DNA of 22,292 nucleotides from Actinophytocola sp044466355 (GCF_044466355.1 NZ_JBITMQ010000034.1:1-22292); one strand, 5' to 3'. Numbered from the stretch's first letter, positions 1 to 7,967 are shown. Notes: a model not told the origin generated them from the letters alone. Translations and numbers: made by a program.

Positions 1-872
1 ATGAGCGCCACCAGTGCGCCCCCGTACGTGACCACTTCGCCGACGCGCATCAGCGTCGCCGCGGTCGGCGGTTCCTGCCCCTTCGCGATGGCCGGTGCGG
101 ACAGCAGGCGCCCGAACGTCAGGAAGCGCCAGAGAACGTACGCGCCGTAGGGAACGGCGAACACACCCAGCGACAACAGCGTCTGCCGCACGGCCCGCCC
201 TGGCGGCAGCCATACCGCGACGACCAACGGCAGCGCGACGGCGTAGGCGGCGCCGTCCGGTCGCGTCAGCGCGGCGCCCGCGGCCAACAGCCCGGCGGCA
301 ACCGCGACCCGGGGCGAGCTGAGCCGCTCGGCGACCGCCGCCCGGCACAGCGTGGCCGCGAGCACCGCGACGAACAAGGCGAACAACGCGTTCTCCAGGC
401 CGGAGAAGCACCAGATCACGAATGACGGAACGGCCGCGACCCCCAGCCCGGTCACGAGCGTGACCAGTGCGGGCCGGCTGGACACCACACGAGCGGCCCA
501 GTGACAGGCGACGAGAATGCCGGCGCAGCACAGCAGCGCCAGTGCTTTCGGGTACACGACCTGGTCGGGTATCCCGAAGATCGTGCCCCGGTCGAACAAC
601 CCGACGAGCCGGCCGAGCCACAGCAGCGCGAGCCATGTGGGATTCGAGTACGCCTCCACCGGTTCGGCACCGGGCTGCAGGACCGGCCCCTCTCCGGCCG
701 CGAAGCTGCGCACGTATGCGAAGGTGATGGCCGCGTCGTCGACGATCCAGTTCCCGAAGCGGGACGCGTGCAGGGCGATGGCCGAGGTGCCGGCCAACAC
801 CGCCGCGCCACCACGTACCGCCGGGTTCTTCACAGCCGCGCTTCGAACGCGGCCGCGATCACGCCACGCCAT
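1..872 (-). CDS. GT-C family membrane glycosyltransferase, AftB-like (3' end cut by window edge)
   Basis: The frame is open from ATG 872-870 to the left edge, giving 290 codons without a stop. GGAGG lies a few bases before the ATG. After a short basic N-terminus comes a membrane segment, then IVDDAAITFAYVRS (residues 43-56, Asp pair at 45-46) and PVEAYSNPTW (71-80). This pattern of an acidic pair in the first extracytoplasmic loop followed by a P-VE-Y-N motif is typical of GT-C enzymes related to the mycobacterial arabinofuranosyltransferase AftB, which use polyprenyl-phosphate sugars outside the membrane. Several further hydrophobic helices follow. Family members are about twice this length, so the C-terminal half lies beyond the window. 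A role in arabinogalactan or another surface glycan is inferred; the exact sugar cannot be told from sequence. Confidence 0.8.
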   Translation of the reverse strand, partial: MAWRDRGRVRSAAVKNPAVRGGAAVLAGTSAIALHASRFGNWIVDDAAITFAYVRSFAAGEGPVLQPGAEPVEAYSNPTWLALLWLGRLVGLFDRGTIFGIPDQVVYPKALALLCCAGILVACHWAARVVSSRPALVTLVTGLGVAAVPSFVIWCFSGLENALFALFVAVLAATLCRAAVAERLSSPRVAVAAGLLAAGAALTRPDGAAYAVALPLVVAVWLPPGRAVRQTLLSLGVFAVPYGAYVLWRFLTFGRLLSAPAIAKGQEPPTAATLMRVGEVVTYGGALVAL

Positions 873-1293
873 ACCCCTCCCCGCCACACCACGCAGTTCT
901 TTACGTAGCGTTGAATCACCGAACCGTTACCGGCAGCGGGCGATCGGTGCACCAGGGGTGTGGATGGGCCGTTCGGGTCCTGGTACGAACCAGAACCCGA
1001 ACGGAGAACACGGGTTCATGCTCCGCGTGTGGCGCCCGGGGTGGGCAGAGTCCCGGAAACCGGACACGCCCCACACACGCGAAGCTAAATACGTCATCGC
1101 CGCAGGGACAGAGTCGAAAGTCCTGGCCAGTTTGGGAGAACTCATCCGGTCATAATGGACATAGGAAGGGCGGGCACCGTCCCGTCGGCCACGCTGTCGC
1201 CCTTCGCAAGGGCCGCGCGGGCGGCGGGCGGGACCTGGCCTGGTTGCCGAGAACCCGCGTACCCGCCTGGGCCTGCTCACGGCGTCCTGGTTC
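873..1293. other. Intergenic region without a convincing gene
   Basis: About 420 bases separate two minus-strand genes. No reading frame here has protein-like composition. It holds the strong hairpin at 971-1002 and a small hairpin at 1199-1213 (GCCCTT, three-base loop, AAGGGC). It should contain the promoter of the AftB-like gene, but I cannot pick convincing -35 and -10 boxes. Confidence 0.5.
971..1002. terminator. Long inverted repeat, possible terminator or operator
   Basis: GTTCGGGTCCTGGT (971-984) and ACCAGAACCCGAAC (989-1002) pair at 13 of 14 positions around the loop ACGA. No T-run follows on either strand, so it is either a U-less actinobacterial terminator for the minus-strand membrane gene that ends at 1294, or a protein-binding site upstream of the AftB-like gene. 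Confidence 0.5.
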
Positions 1294-2415
1294 TCATCGG
1301 CGGCCGCCGGGAATGATCCCGTGGTGCGCCCGACTCGCGGCTGGGTTCTGCCGGTTGCGGTGCCACCGCGGCCCGCCGATCCGCAGGCCGAACCCACTCG
1401 CGATGAGCAGGACGGCACCAGCGATGAGCGCGATCAGCGCGCCACCGACGGCACCATCGGTCCAGTCCCAGATCGCCTGGGGGATGGCGATGGTGAGCCC
1501 GACGATCCCGGCGACGAGCAGCACGGGGGAGCGGTGCCAGAGGTTGCCGGTGAGCCAGACCAGGGCGACGACGAACGTCAGGCTGTAGGCCCAGGCCGCG
1601 CCACCGGGTTCGCCGAGGGGTTGTTGTGCACCGACCAGTGCGACCGCCGCGCCCACCGCGAAACCCGCGCCGCGTGGTGTGAGCGAACCTGACGCGTCGA
1701 GCACGTTCCAGGCGAGCCCCACCGCCACGAGCGCCAAGCCGAGCGCCAGCGTGCTTGCGTCCAGCACTTCGCCGACGAACATGCCGACGGCCATTCCGCT
1801 GAACACCGCCGCAGCCAGAATTCCGATCACAGACCGCACGACCAGGTAACCCAGCGTCGCCACGACGAACCCGGCGACAGCGGCCCAGAAGCCCTTCTCC
1901 GTGTCTGCGATCGAGCCGGCAGTCAACGCGGAAGTGCCTGCACCGAGGCCGAGCAGCACCGCGGCCAGTCGGGACCGGCCGCCGGTCATGGACCGTCGGG
2001 GCAGCGGCCTGCCGCTGACCAGCAGCCCAGCGCTCAGAAACACCACGGTGACGGCGGTCAGCAGCGCGATCCGGCCGGGGCGTGTCAGATCCGCCCAGGA
2101 GGTGGCCACGAGCAGCGCCGCTCCGCCGAACATCAGGCCGCCGCCGAGATAGCCGGCGAGCTCGGCCAACGCGTGTCGTAGCGTCGAGTGTCGATCTCGG
2201 GAGGGTGCCGCCGGTGACAACTGGCGAGTCAGGTCGGACAAAGCGTGTGAGACCGCCGCCATGTCCCCGGTACCCATCGGGCCGTGGCCTGCCTCACCGA
2301 CGCCGACGAAGGTTGTGCCGTCGGGAGTGCGCAGTCGCGTCCAGGCGCGGGTTCGCTCCCCGGCTGTGATGTCGTCGACACGGACCTCGACGCGCCACGG
2401 CGTCTCCTCGGTCAT
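1294..2415 (-). CDS. DUF1876-like domain fused to a polytopic membrane domain
   Basis: The product is 373 residues from ATG 2415-2413, chosen because GAGGAGG (2426-2420) lies four bases upstream; an in-frame ATG at 2454 has no such site. Residues 5-65 match the small DUF1876 / Rv2632c-Rv1738 fold: W-VEV-VDD, then TRAWTRLRTPDG, VGVGEAGHGP and a terminal ALSDLTRQL. In mycobacteria stand-alone members are about 90 residues and are induced in hypoxia or dormancy. The rest, from about residue 85, is nine or ten hydrophobic helices (for example IALLTAVTVVFLSAGLLVSG) ending in a short basic tail. I do not recognise the membrane domain with confidence. The fusion suggests a cytoplasmic stress- or RNA-related domain tethered to the membrane, but the function is unknown. 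Confidence 0.78.
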   Translation of the reverse strand: MTEETPWRVEVRVDDITAGERTRAWTRLRTPDGTTFVGVGEAGHGPMGTGDMAAVSHALSDLTRQLSPAAPSRDRHSTLRHALAELAGYLGGGLMFGGAALLVATSWADLTRPGRIALLTAVTVVFLSAGLLVSGRPLPRRSMTGGRSRLAAVLLGLGAGTSALTAGSIADTEKGFWAAVAGFVVATLGYLVVRSVIGILAAAVFSGMAVGMFVGEVLDASTLALGLALVAVGLAWNVLDASGSLTPRGAGFAVGAAVALVGAQQPLGEPGGAAWAYSLTFVVALVWLTGNLWHRSPVLLVAGIVGLTIAIPQAIWDWTDGAVGGALIALIAGAVLLIASGFGLRIGGPRWHRNRQNPAASRAHHGIIPGGRR

Positions 2416-2607
2416 GACGCCTCCTCGATCGTCGTACACGTCTCCTGCACCCATGCAAGTCAGATCGCCGTGGCCGACGGCAGCGGCGGACGGCCCGCTC
2501 GCACGATGACCAACGATGCGGACGAGGCGGTGACTCCGTCCTCGGGTGGCGCGGCTGAAGGTCCTGGCCGGAGCGGATGTAGGGCTTTGAGCCCGAGCCG
2601 CACGGTG

Positions 2608-3325
2608 CTATGACGCCAGGGAGCGACGCAGGCGCAGCGATGCGAGCACGAGCAGCGCCACGGCGAACCCGGCGAGGATCGCGAGCGGGCCGCCGATGTC
2701 GGTGAGACCGCCTCGGTTCGACAGGACCTCGGTCCAGCCGTCGATCGCCCACGAGTGCGGGGTGAGGTAACCGACTGCCTGCTCCGAGGCGCGGAACACG
2801 GTGCCGCTGAGCATTCCCGCACCTGTCCCGACCAACGCCCACACCGTGATCAGTGCGGCCGCCGCGAGCGGGTCGCCCCAGTCGACGTCGAACAGTGCGG
2901 CGCCCACGACGACGATCAGCACGGACTGCAGCAGCGCGAGTGCGATGTACAGCAACGTCTCGCCGAGCACGACGTCGCGCGCGTGAATCGGCGCGGCGAG
3001 CGCCCGGTCGTAGATGCCGAGTCTTCGAGTCTGGATCATGGCCGCTCCGCCGGCCAGCGCATTGATGAACACGAACAGCACCAGCATCGTCGGGCCGCTG
3101 TAACTGAACCCGAGCGGCAGGAAGTCACTGTCGGCGTTCACCGCCTCGGTCTCGACCATGACCTGGGGCAGGCCGGTGCGGACCTGTTCCGCCACGGGCA
3201 GGTGTGAGCCGACGGTGCCACCGGCGTGGTCGGCCGCGAACCCGGCGGCCTGCACGACGGCAGCGTGTTCCGCGACCGCCGCCTCGACGGCCGCCCACAC
3301 CGCCTGGCCGGTCAGCACGGGGGCA
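2608..3325 (-). pseudogene. ABC-2 type exporter permease, N-terminus lost
   Basis: The surviving frame encodes the C-terminal three quarters of an ABC-2 type permease (drug or polyketide exporter class). It has a soluble extracytoplasmic stretch, then FSYSGPTMLVLFVFINALAG, the typical QTRRLGIYDRALAAPI loop, three or four more membrane helices, the conserved TPHSWAIDGW element and a final helix before TAG at 2608-2610. There is no start codon of its own: around 3315-3325 the permease frame runs straight into ATPase sequence read in the wrong frame. An internal deletion therefore removed the last two thirds of the ATPase and the first permease helix together. It is unlikely to make a working transporter. 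Confidence 0.8.
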
Positions 3326-3582
3326 CGTACCCGACGAGGGCCTTCGCCTGGAGCGCGGTCGCGGTGGTCGGGCCGACCTGGTGACCGGCGATGGTCACGG
3401 CGCCCGCGTCGGCTCGCAGCAAGCCACACACAAGCCTGATCGTGGTCGTCTTGCCCGCACCGTTGGGACCGAGCAGTCCGTAGGTTTCACCGGGTGCCAC
3501 GTGAAAGCTCACGTCGACGACCGCGGTCCGGTCGCCGAAGCTCTCGGCGATCCAGGAACCCAGCGGCGTGGGCGGTCGTCAT
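3315..3582 (-). pseudogene. ABC transporter ATPase, N-terminal fragment
   Basis: This fragment carries the start of an ABC-2 exporter ATPase: AVVDVSFHVAPGETYGLLG, the Walker A box GPNGAGKTTT, then the expected CGLLRADAGAVTIAGHQV and ALVGYVP. The protein then stops at TGA 3314-3312, so the Q-loop, signature motif, Walker B and H-loop are absent. A second lesion lies near the start: ATG 3582-3580 opens a different frame from the one encoding SWIAESFGDRTAVVDV, and that frame has a TGA overlapping the ATG. A one-base frameshift in codons 5-10 explains this. It lies downstream of the winged-helix regulator on the same strand and was probably once controlled by it. Confidence 0.8.
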
Positions 3583-3685
3583 CGCTCAGCCCGCGTTCCG
3601 GGCCCGCACGTGGAGACCGGCAGAGGTCCCTTGGTGCCAGTGACCTGTGCCGCGCTCGGTGGGGTCGTCGTGCCCTTGGACCGGA

Positions 3686-4018
3686 CTACTCCGAACCGCC
3701 TGCCTGCCGGAGCCCGAGAGCGTCGATGAGGTCCGCCACGTGGTGGTGTGCTTCCAGCGGGTGGCGCAGGTGACCATCGGGGTTGACGCGGTAGTGGTTG
3801 CGGCGGCCGACCTTGGTGCGCTCGACGTACCCGCCCTCGACGAGGTCACTGAGGATGAGCTGGACCGCGCGGGTCGTGATACCGACCTGCTCGGCGATCA
3901 CGGGCAGGGTCTGGTCCGGGTCCGCGGCCAGGCACAGCAGGACGTGAGCGTGGTTGCTCAAGAACGTCCACGCGCCGCCTCTTCCGCTGACCACCAGGCG
4001 TCTCCGCTTCCGTGACAC
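3686..4018 (-). CDS. Winged-helix transcriptional regulator (MarR/ArsR-like)
   Basis: The product is about 110 residues. The segment WTFLSNHAHVLLCLAADPD is followed by the helix-turn-helix QTLPVIAEQVGITTRAVQLI and a wing (EGGYVERTKVGRRNHYRV), then a His-rich HPLEAHHHVADLIDAL. This is the common small actinobacterial winged-helix protein that reads as a MarR/ArsR relative. The start is uncertain: GTG 4018 has no clear ribosome site, while an in-frame GTG at 3994-3992 has GGAG seven bases upstream and leaves the domain complete at about 102 residues. It is divergent from terC and heads toward the broken exporter genes. The palindrome at 4039-4056 is its likely operator. The His cluster may hint at a metal or ligand sensor, but no ligand can be assigned. 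Confidence 0.75.
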   Translation of the reverse strand: MSRKRRRLVVSGRGGAWTFLSNHAHVLLCLAADPDQTLPVIAEQVGITTRAVQLILSDLVEGGYVERTKVGRRNHYRVNPDGHLRHPLEAHHHVADLIDALGLRQAGGSE

Positions 4019-4032
4019 TTCGTCGGGCTGGG

Positions 4033-4061
4033 TTGACAGACGAACTGTACTTCGTCATTCT
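4033..4061 (+). promoter_or_regulatory. Candidate terC promoter with embedded palindromic operator
   Basis: TTGACA (4033-4038) is followed after 17 bases by CATTCT (4056-4061), a plausible -35 with a weak -10. The spacer contains the perfect inverted repeat GACGAA-N6-TTCGTC (4039-4056). A protein bound there would block terC and could also control the regulator gene starting at 4018 or 3994 in the other direction. This is inference from position. Confidence 0.5.
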
Positions 4062-4199
4062 GGTGGTGCGGAGGGGAGTACCCACCTCGCCGGAGACCGT
4101 CACTACGGCAGCACAGCTGCCCGGTCCCGGCGCCACAACGCACGTCGCGGAGTGGTCGGGGAGACCTCCGGTTCACCTGACTGGACCGGAGGTGTGGAA

Positions 4200-5243
4200 G
4201 TGACTGTTCCGCTGTGGGCGTGGGCCGCGGTGCTCGCGGTGATCCTCGTGATGCTCGCCATCGACCTGTTCGCGCACCGTCGTGCGCACGTCGTCGGAAT
4301 GCGTGAGGCCGCTGTCTGGTCCGGCGTGTGGGTCGCGCTCGGAGTCGGGTTCGGTGCGATCGTGTGGTGGGCCTGGGGTGCGGAGTTCGCCGCCCAGTAC
4401 TTCGCGGGCTACGTGATCGAGAAGTCTCTCGCGGTGGACAACGTGTTCGTCTTCGCGATCATCTTCGGCTACTTCGCCGTGCCGAGGGAGTACCAGCACC
4501 GGGTGCTGTTCTACGGGGTGCTCGGCGCACTGGTGTTCCGTGCGGTGTTCATCGCCGCCGGCTCGGTGCTCATCGCGAGCTTCGCCTGGATCCTGTACGT
4601 GTTCGGCGCGTTCCTGGTGGCCACCGGTGTCCGCATGGCGATGCATCGCAACGAGACCATCGACCCCGAACGCAGCGTCGTGCTGCGCGCCTTCCGCAGG
4701 TTGATCCTGGTCACCGACACCTACCACGGCCAGAAGTTCTGGATCAGACGTGCCGGGCGCTGGGTGGCAACGCCGCTGCTGGCGGTGCTGGTGATGGTCG
4801 AAGTCACCGACATCGTGTTCGCGGTCGACTCCATCCCCGCCATCTTCGCGATCACCCAGCAGCCGTACCTGGTGTTCACCTCCAACGCGTTCGCGATCCT
4901 CGGCCTGCGCGCCATGTACTTCCTGCTCGCCGACCTGATGCACCGCTTCGCCTACCTCAAGCTCGGCCTGGCACTGGTGCTGGTGTGGGTCGGTGTGAAG
5001 ATACTGCTGCTGGACCTGTACAAGATCCCCACGTGGTTCTCGCTCGCCGTGGTCGCCGCCCTCCTCACCGTCGCGGTCACCGCCAGTTGGCTGCGCACCC
5101 GCGATCCGGGCTCGGCGTTGCGACCACCGGAGAGCGGCGTCGGCAGCAGGGAGGACACCGGGGCAGGCACCGCGACCGCGACGGCGGCCGGGGACGTGGC
5201 GCCGTCACCGGACTCTCCCGTCGTCCCGTCGGTGCGCGACTGA
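4200..5243 (+). CDS. terC: TerC/Alx-family integral membrane protein
   Basis: The product is 347 residues from GTG 4200, chosen because GGAGG (4188-4192) is seven bases upstream; an in-frame GTG at 4194 is too close to that site. The family signatures are clear: EKSLAVDNVFVFAIIFGYF (74-92), which carries the conserved acidic and Asn residues in a membrane helix, and the internal repeat VEVTDIVFAVDSIPAIFAIT. About eight membrane helices are present, ending in a Gly/Ala/Pro-rich cytoplasmic tail of some 50 residues that is not part of the family core. TerC/Alx proteins act in manganese efflux and metal homeostasis, in tellurite resistance clusters, and as partners for metal loading of exported enzymes. 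No other ter gene is nearby, so a metal role is more likely than tellurite resistance. Control by the divergent winged-helix protein is inferred. Confidence 0.9.
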   Translation: MTVPLWAWAAVLAVILVMLAIDLFAHRRAHVVGMREAAVWSGVWVALGVGFGAIVWWAWGAEFAAQYFAGYVIEKSLAVDNVFVFAIIFGYFAVPREYQHRVLFYGVLGALVFRAVFIAAGSVLIASFAWILYVFGAFLVATGVRMAMHRNETIDPERSVVLRAFRRLILVTDTYHGQKFWIRRAGRWVATPLLAVLVMVEVTDIVFAVDSIPAIFAITQQPYLVFTSNAFAILGLRAMYFLLADLMHRFAYLKLGLALVLVWVGVKILLLDLYKIPTWFSLAVVAALLTVAVTASWLRTRDPGSALRPPESGVGSREDTGAGTATATAAGDVAPSPDSPVVPSVRD

Positions 5244-5268
5244 CCGCGCGCCGACCGTCCCCGGTGCC

Positions 5269-5318
5269 GCCCACCGCCCTCCCCTCCCACCGCGCGGTGG
5301 GAGGGGAGGGCGGTGGGC
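5269..5318. terminator. 50-base perfect palindrome, bidirectional terminator
   Basis: The two halves are exact reverse complements (GCCCACCGCCCTCCCC... centred at 5293/5294), giving a stem of about 23 base pairs with a GCGC tip. It sits 25 bases after the terC stop and 26 bases before the stop of the convergent lipoprotein gene, so it can terminate both. TTCCCC follows on the plus strand. Confidence 0.85.
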
Positions 5319-5343
5319 TTCCCCGCGGGCGTGGGTGTGACGG

Positions 5344-6003
5344 CTATGGCTGCCGGACGTCGACGTAGACGACCTGGTGCCCGTTGGCCATGCGGTAGGT
5401 GCCGACCCGGAAGCCGTCCTTCCCGGCTAGACCGAGTGCGATGGAGACGTAGCCTTCGAAGTCACCGTTGACTACGTAGGCCTTCAGCGAGGGGTAGTAC
5501 ACCGTCACCGGATTCGTCGGCGTCGTGGTGCGGCCGGCGTCGTCGTGCGCCTGTGCCGGGGTGAGGACGACCTGGAGGAATGCCCGGCCGTTGAGCTGGA
5601 CGGGAAGGCCGGACCCGTCGCGGACGACCGTGGGCCGGTAGCCGGCCTGGTAGCCGGTTTGCGCGTCGAGCTCCACCGCGATGCGGTCGTAGCCACCTTC
5701 CGGGTGGGTGCCGATCCGGATCGCGGTCACCGTCGGCACCGGTGGCACGGCGCCGCGGAACGGTCGCGACACGTCGTGCGTCGGCCACCGCACCTGTGGT
5801 GTCGTGGTGTGGGTGGTCGGCGGGGCGGGGCTCGGCGTACTGGTCGTCGGCCCGGTCGTGGTGGTGGGCGTGGACAACGTGGACGGCGTGGACGACGTCG
5901 TGCTGGTTTTGGTCGCGGCGGGGCGGCCGGTTTCCGCGGTCCCGCACGCCACGACGACGGCGAGCAACGCGACCAGGGCCGCCAAAGCGGGAAGTCTGGA
6001 CAT
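5344..6003 (-). CDS. Secreted lipoprotein with AMIN-like domain
   Basis: The product is 219 residues from ATG 6003-6001. This start puts a classic lipoprotein signal at the very N-terminus: MSRLP, a run of Ala/Leu/Val, and the lipobox VVAC with Cys at residue 20. A GTG 36 bases upstream would only add a charged leader. Residues 23-70 are a Thr/Ser/Pro-rich linker that probably spans the envelope. The C-terminal 140 residues (VPTVTAIRIGTHPEGGYDR ... GDFEGYVSIALGLAGKDGF ... HQVVYVDVRQP) match the AMIN-like beta-sandwich domain found in many actinobacterial lipoproteins, thought to bind the cell envelope. No ribosome site is obvious. The gene converges on terC and shares its palindromic terminator. 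The ligand is unknown. Confidence 0.85.
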   Translation of the reverse strand: MSRLPALAALVALLAVVVACGTAETGRPAATKTSTTSSTPSTLSTPTTTTGPTTSTPSPAPPTTHTTTPQVRWPTHDVSRPFRGAVPPVPTVTAIRIGTHPEGGYDRIAVELDAQTGYQAGYRPTVVRDGSGLPVQLNGRAFLQVVLTPAQAHDDAGRTTTPTNPVTVYYPSLKAYVVNGDFEGYVSIALGLAGKDGFRVGTYRMANGHQVVYVDVRQP

Positions 6004-6150
6004 GTACCCAGATTTCGGCCCGTCCTGGCGCGTCACCACCGACGTTGGTCACCGGAAACCAGCCGAACGGCGTCTCGACCGGAGACTTCCGGCCCTCTTG
6101 CGTGCCCGCCGCCGACCAGGTGGAGCACCCCCGCCGCCCGAAACGGCACG

Positions 6151-6994
6151 ATGGGCGGTGTGGCTTCCGCTGAGCACGACCGGACGGTCGCGGTGACGGC
6201 CCCACGGGAACGTTGGGCTCCGGACTCGTGCCGCGGCTGGAGGCCGACGACCGGATCGTCCGGGTCGTCGGCGTCGCCCGCCGGCCGTTCGACCCCGCCG
6301 CGCGTGGCTGGTCGAAGATGACCTACCGGCAGGGCGACGTGCGCGACCCGGCCGCGCTGGCCGACACGTTCCGTGCGGCCGACGTCGTGGTCCACCTGGC
6401 TTTCCTGGTGTCGGGCAACGCGTCTGTGGAGACCATCCGGCGCATCAACGTGGAGGGCACGGTGAACGCGTTCCGCGCCGCGGTTGCCGCCGGCGTGCGG
6501 CGGTTCGTCTACGCGTCCTCGGTGGCCGCGTACGGGTTCCACCGCGACAACGCGGTCGGGCATGACCGAGGGGTAGCCCGTGCGCCCGGCGGGTCGCTGG
6601 CGCCGTCAGCCGCTTCCCGCTGCCGGTTCCCGTTCCGGAGTTTCCGCTACAGCTCGTTCACGAACAGGACGTCGGGCAGGCCCTCCTGCTCTGCGTGGTG
6701 GGCGCTGGGCCGCCCGGCGTACAACATCGCGGGAAGGGCGTGCTGTCCACGGTGGACGTGGTGCGCGAGCTCGGCATGGTCCCGCTGCCCGTGCCGAGTG
6801 GCCCGGTCCGGTCCGCCGCGCGGATCCTTGCCTGGCTGCTCGGTGCGCCGTTCATCCCTCCCGCCGTCCAGTGGGTCGAGGCCGTCGGCCATCCCGCGAT
6901 CATGGACGTGACCAAGGCACGGCGCGATCTGGGCTGGGCACCGCGCTTCACCGCACTGGGAGCGCTCCGCGACACGATCGCCCACCGCGGGTGA
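6151..6994 (+). pseudogene. NAD-dependent epimerase/dehydratase (extended SDR), multiply disrupted
   Basis: The intact ancestor would begin near ATG 6151 and read VAVTGPTGTLGSGLVPRLEA, giving the Rossmann motif TGxxGxLG. One base is missing in the GG/CCCC run at 6198-6203, so the start and the rest are in different frames. The middle then reads well (DVVVHLAFLVSGNASVETIR, NVEGT, VYASSVAAYGFHRDN). Next come a shift near 6570, a TAG at 6574-6576 where Trp is expected, and a deletion removing the catalytic YxxxK segment. The C-terminal third survives in two frames (AYNIAG near 6720, then VLSTVDVVRELGMVPLPVP through GWAPRF) and ends at TGA 6992-6994. At least four lesions make this a pseudogene rather than one sequencing error. 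The ancestral substrate cannot be told. Confidence 0.85.
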
Positions 6995-7325
6995 AGGGAG
7001 CCCGGACCCGTCGGACAGCAAGCCCGCGCGTACCGCTTCCGGCCGTCAGGTCCGCTGCCATTCGTCGTTCCACGGTGTTCACTGGCCGTCGGCGTCGCGG
7101 GATGGTCAGGTATGTCCTGACGGTCGGGGCGATGCCGAAGACCTGGTTGGTGCCGTCCTCACCGACGGTGACCTCGACCCCTTGCGACCGCGCAGTAGTA
7201 CGGCACCAGAATGATCCGCCCCCGTCCCGTACGCCGACATCAGACCCTGGCAGGCGGGACGTTCGCCGCGTTCGGTCCACCGAAAGTCCCTGTCCGGGTT
7301 GGTCGGAGCGGGATCACCGTGAGAT
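6995..7325. other. Intergenic region, possible gene debris
   Basis: About 330 bases lie between the epimerase remnant and the fibronectin-type gene. On the minus strand a stretch reading VEVTVGEDGTNQVFGIAPT (about 7110-7170) looks protein-like, but it has no start, breaks frame on both sides and matches no family I recognise. The promoter of the downstream pair should lie near 7290-7325, but no clear boxes are visible. Confidence 0.4.
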
Positions 7326-7967
7326 ATGACCCGAAGACAACGGACACCGTGGTTGTGGGCGCTGGCAGGAGTGCTCGCGGTCGGGCTCCTCGTAGCCGGC
7401 CTCCTCCTGTGGAGCGGTGACGATGACGAGACAGCCGCTCCGGCGACAACAACGACCACGACGACCCGCACCATGACGTTGGTGCCGCCGACGACCACGA
7501 CCACCACCACGGCGCCATCCACGACGACGACCACTACCGTGCCACGGACGACGACGCCACCGAAGACGACGACGGCCATCTCGCCGGTTCCCGGTGCGGT
7601 CACGGCCAATGCGCACGCTGGTGCCGGGTCGGGGGAGGTGCAGGTCGACTGGCAGGCGGTCCGGCGGGCGACCGGTTACCGCATCCTGCGCACCCACGCC
7701 GACGGCCGCAACCCACGGATCGTGGCGGACCTCGACATCACCACCGGCCGCACCAGCGCTGCGTCCGAGGTCGTCAACATCTACTCGGCCGGGCACACCT
7801 ACCGTCCCGACAGCGGTCTTCTCAGCGGGCCTGACATCTCGTCGTCGTTCACCTACATCGACTACGCGGCAGGTCGACGCTGCTACCGTCTCCTCGCTTA
7901 CAACCTGGCGGGCGCCGGCCCGATGTCCGCGGTCGTGTGCGCGGCCTCGCTTGGGGACGACTCATGA
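7326..7967 (+). CDS. Membrane-anchored, Thr-rich protein with fibronectin type III-like domain
   Basis: The product is 213 residues. A short basic N-terminus (MTRRQR) precedes one membrane helix (WLWALAGVLAVGLLVAGLLL, residues 9-28). An acidic patch and a linker made almost wholly of Thr and Pro follow (about residues 38-85), as in surface proteins that cross the cell wall. The rest resembles a fibronectin type III fold: EVQVDWQAVRRATGYRILR near its start and CYRLLAYNLAGAGPMSAVVC near its end. The two Cys residues could form a disulfide outside the cell. The ATG has only a weak ribosome site. The stop overlaps the next start (ATGA), so it is translated together with the metallo-hydrolase. Role unknown; binding of a surface ligand is a guess. 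Confidence 0.8.
   Translation: MTRRQRTPWLWALAGVLAVGLLVAGLLLWSGDDDETAAPATTTTTTTRTMTLVPPTTTTTTTAPSTTTTTTVPRTTTPPKTTTAISPVPGAVTANAHAGAGSGEVQVDWQAVRRATGYRILRTHADGRNPRIVADLDITTGRTSAASEVVNIYSAGHTYRPDSGLLSGPDISSSFTYIDYAAGRRCYRLLAYNLAGAGPMSAVVCAASLGDDS

Noticed and set aside
3954..4199. Upstream extension of terC from ATG 3954
   Set aside because: It overlaps the divergent regulator and its promoter; GTG 4200 has GGAGG at the right distance and a membrane helix right after it.
4173..4943. Minus-strand open frame opposite terC
   Set aside because: His/Asp/Glu/Gly-rich shadow composition typical of antisense frames in high-GC DNA; terC is certain.
6948..7280. Minus-strand gene in the 6995-7325 gap
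   Set aside because: A short segment looks protein-like, but half of the frame overlaps the epimerase remnant and no start or family is recognisable.
7440..7570. Dense ACG/ACC triplet repeats, possible tandem repeat or CRISPR-like array
   Set aside because: They are the codons of the Thr/Pro-rich linker of the fibronectin-type protein; there are no regular spacers.
7106..7609. Val-rich minus-strand open frame opposite the Thr-rich linker
   Set aside because: The Val/Gly runs are the reverse complement of the Thr codons; there is no start signal and no family pattern.
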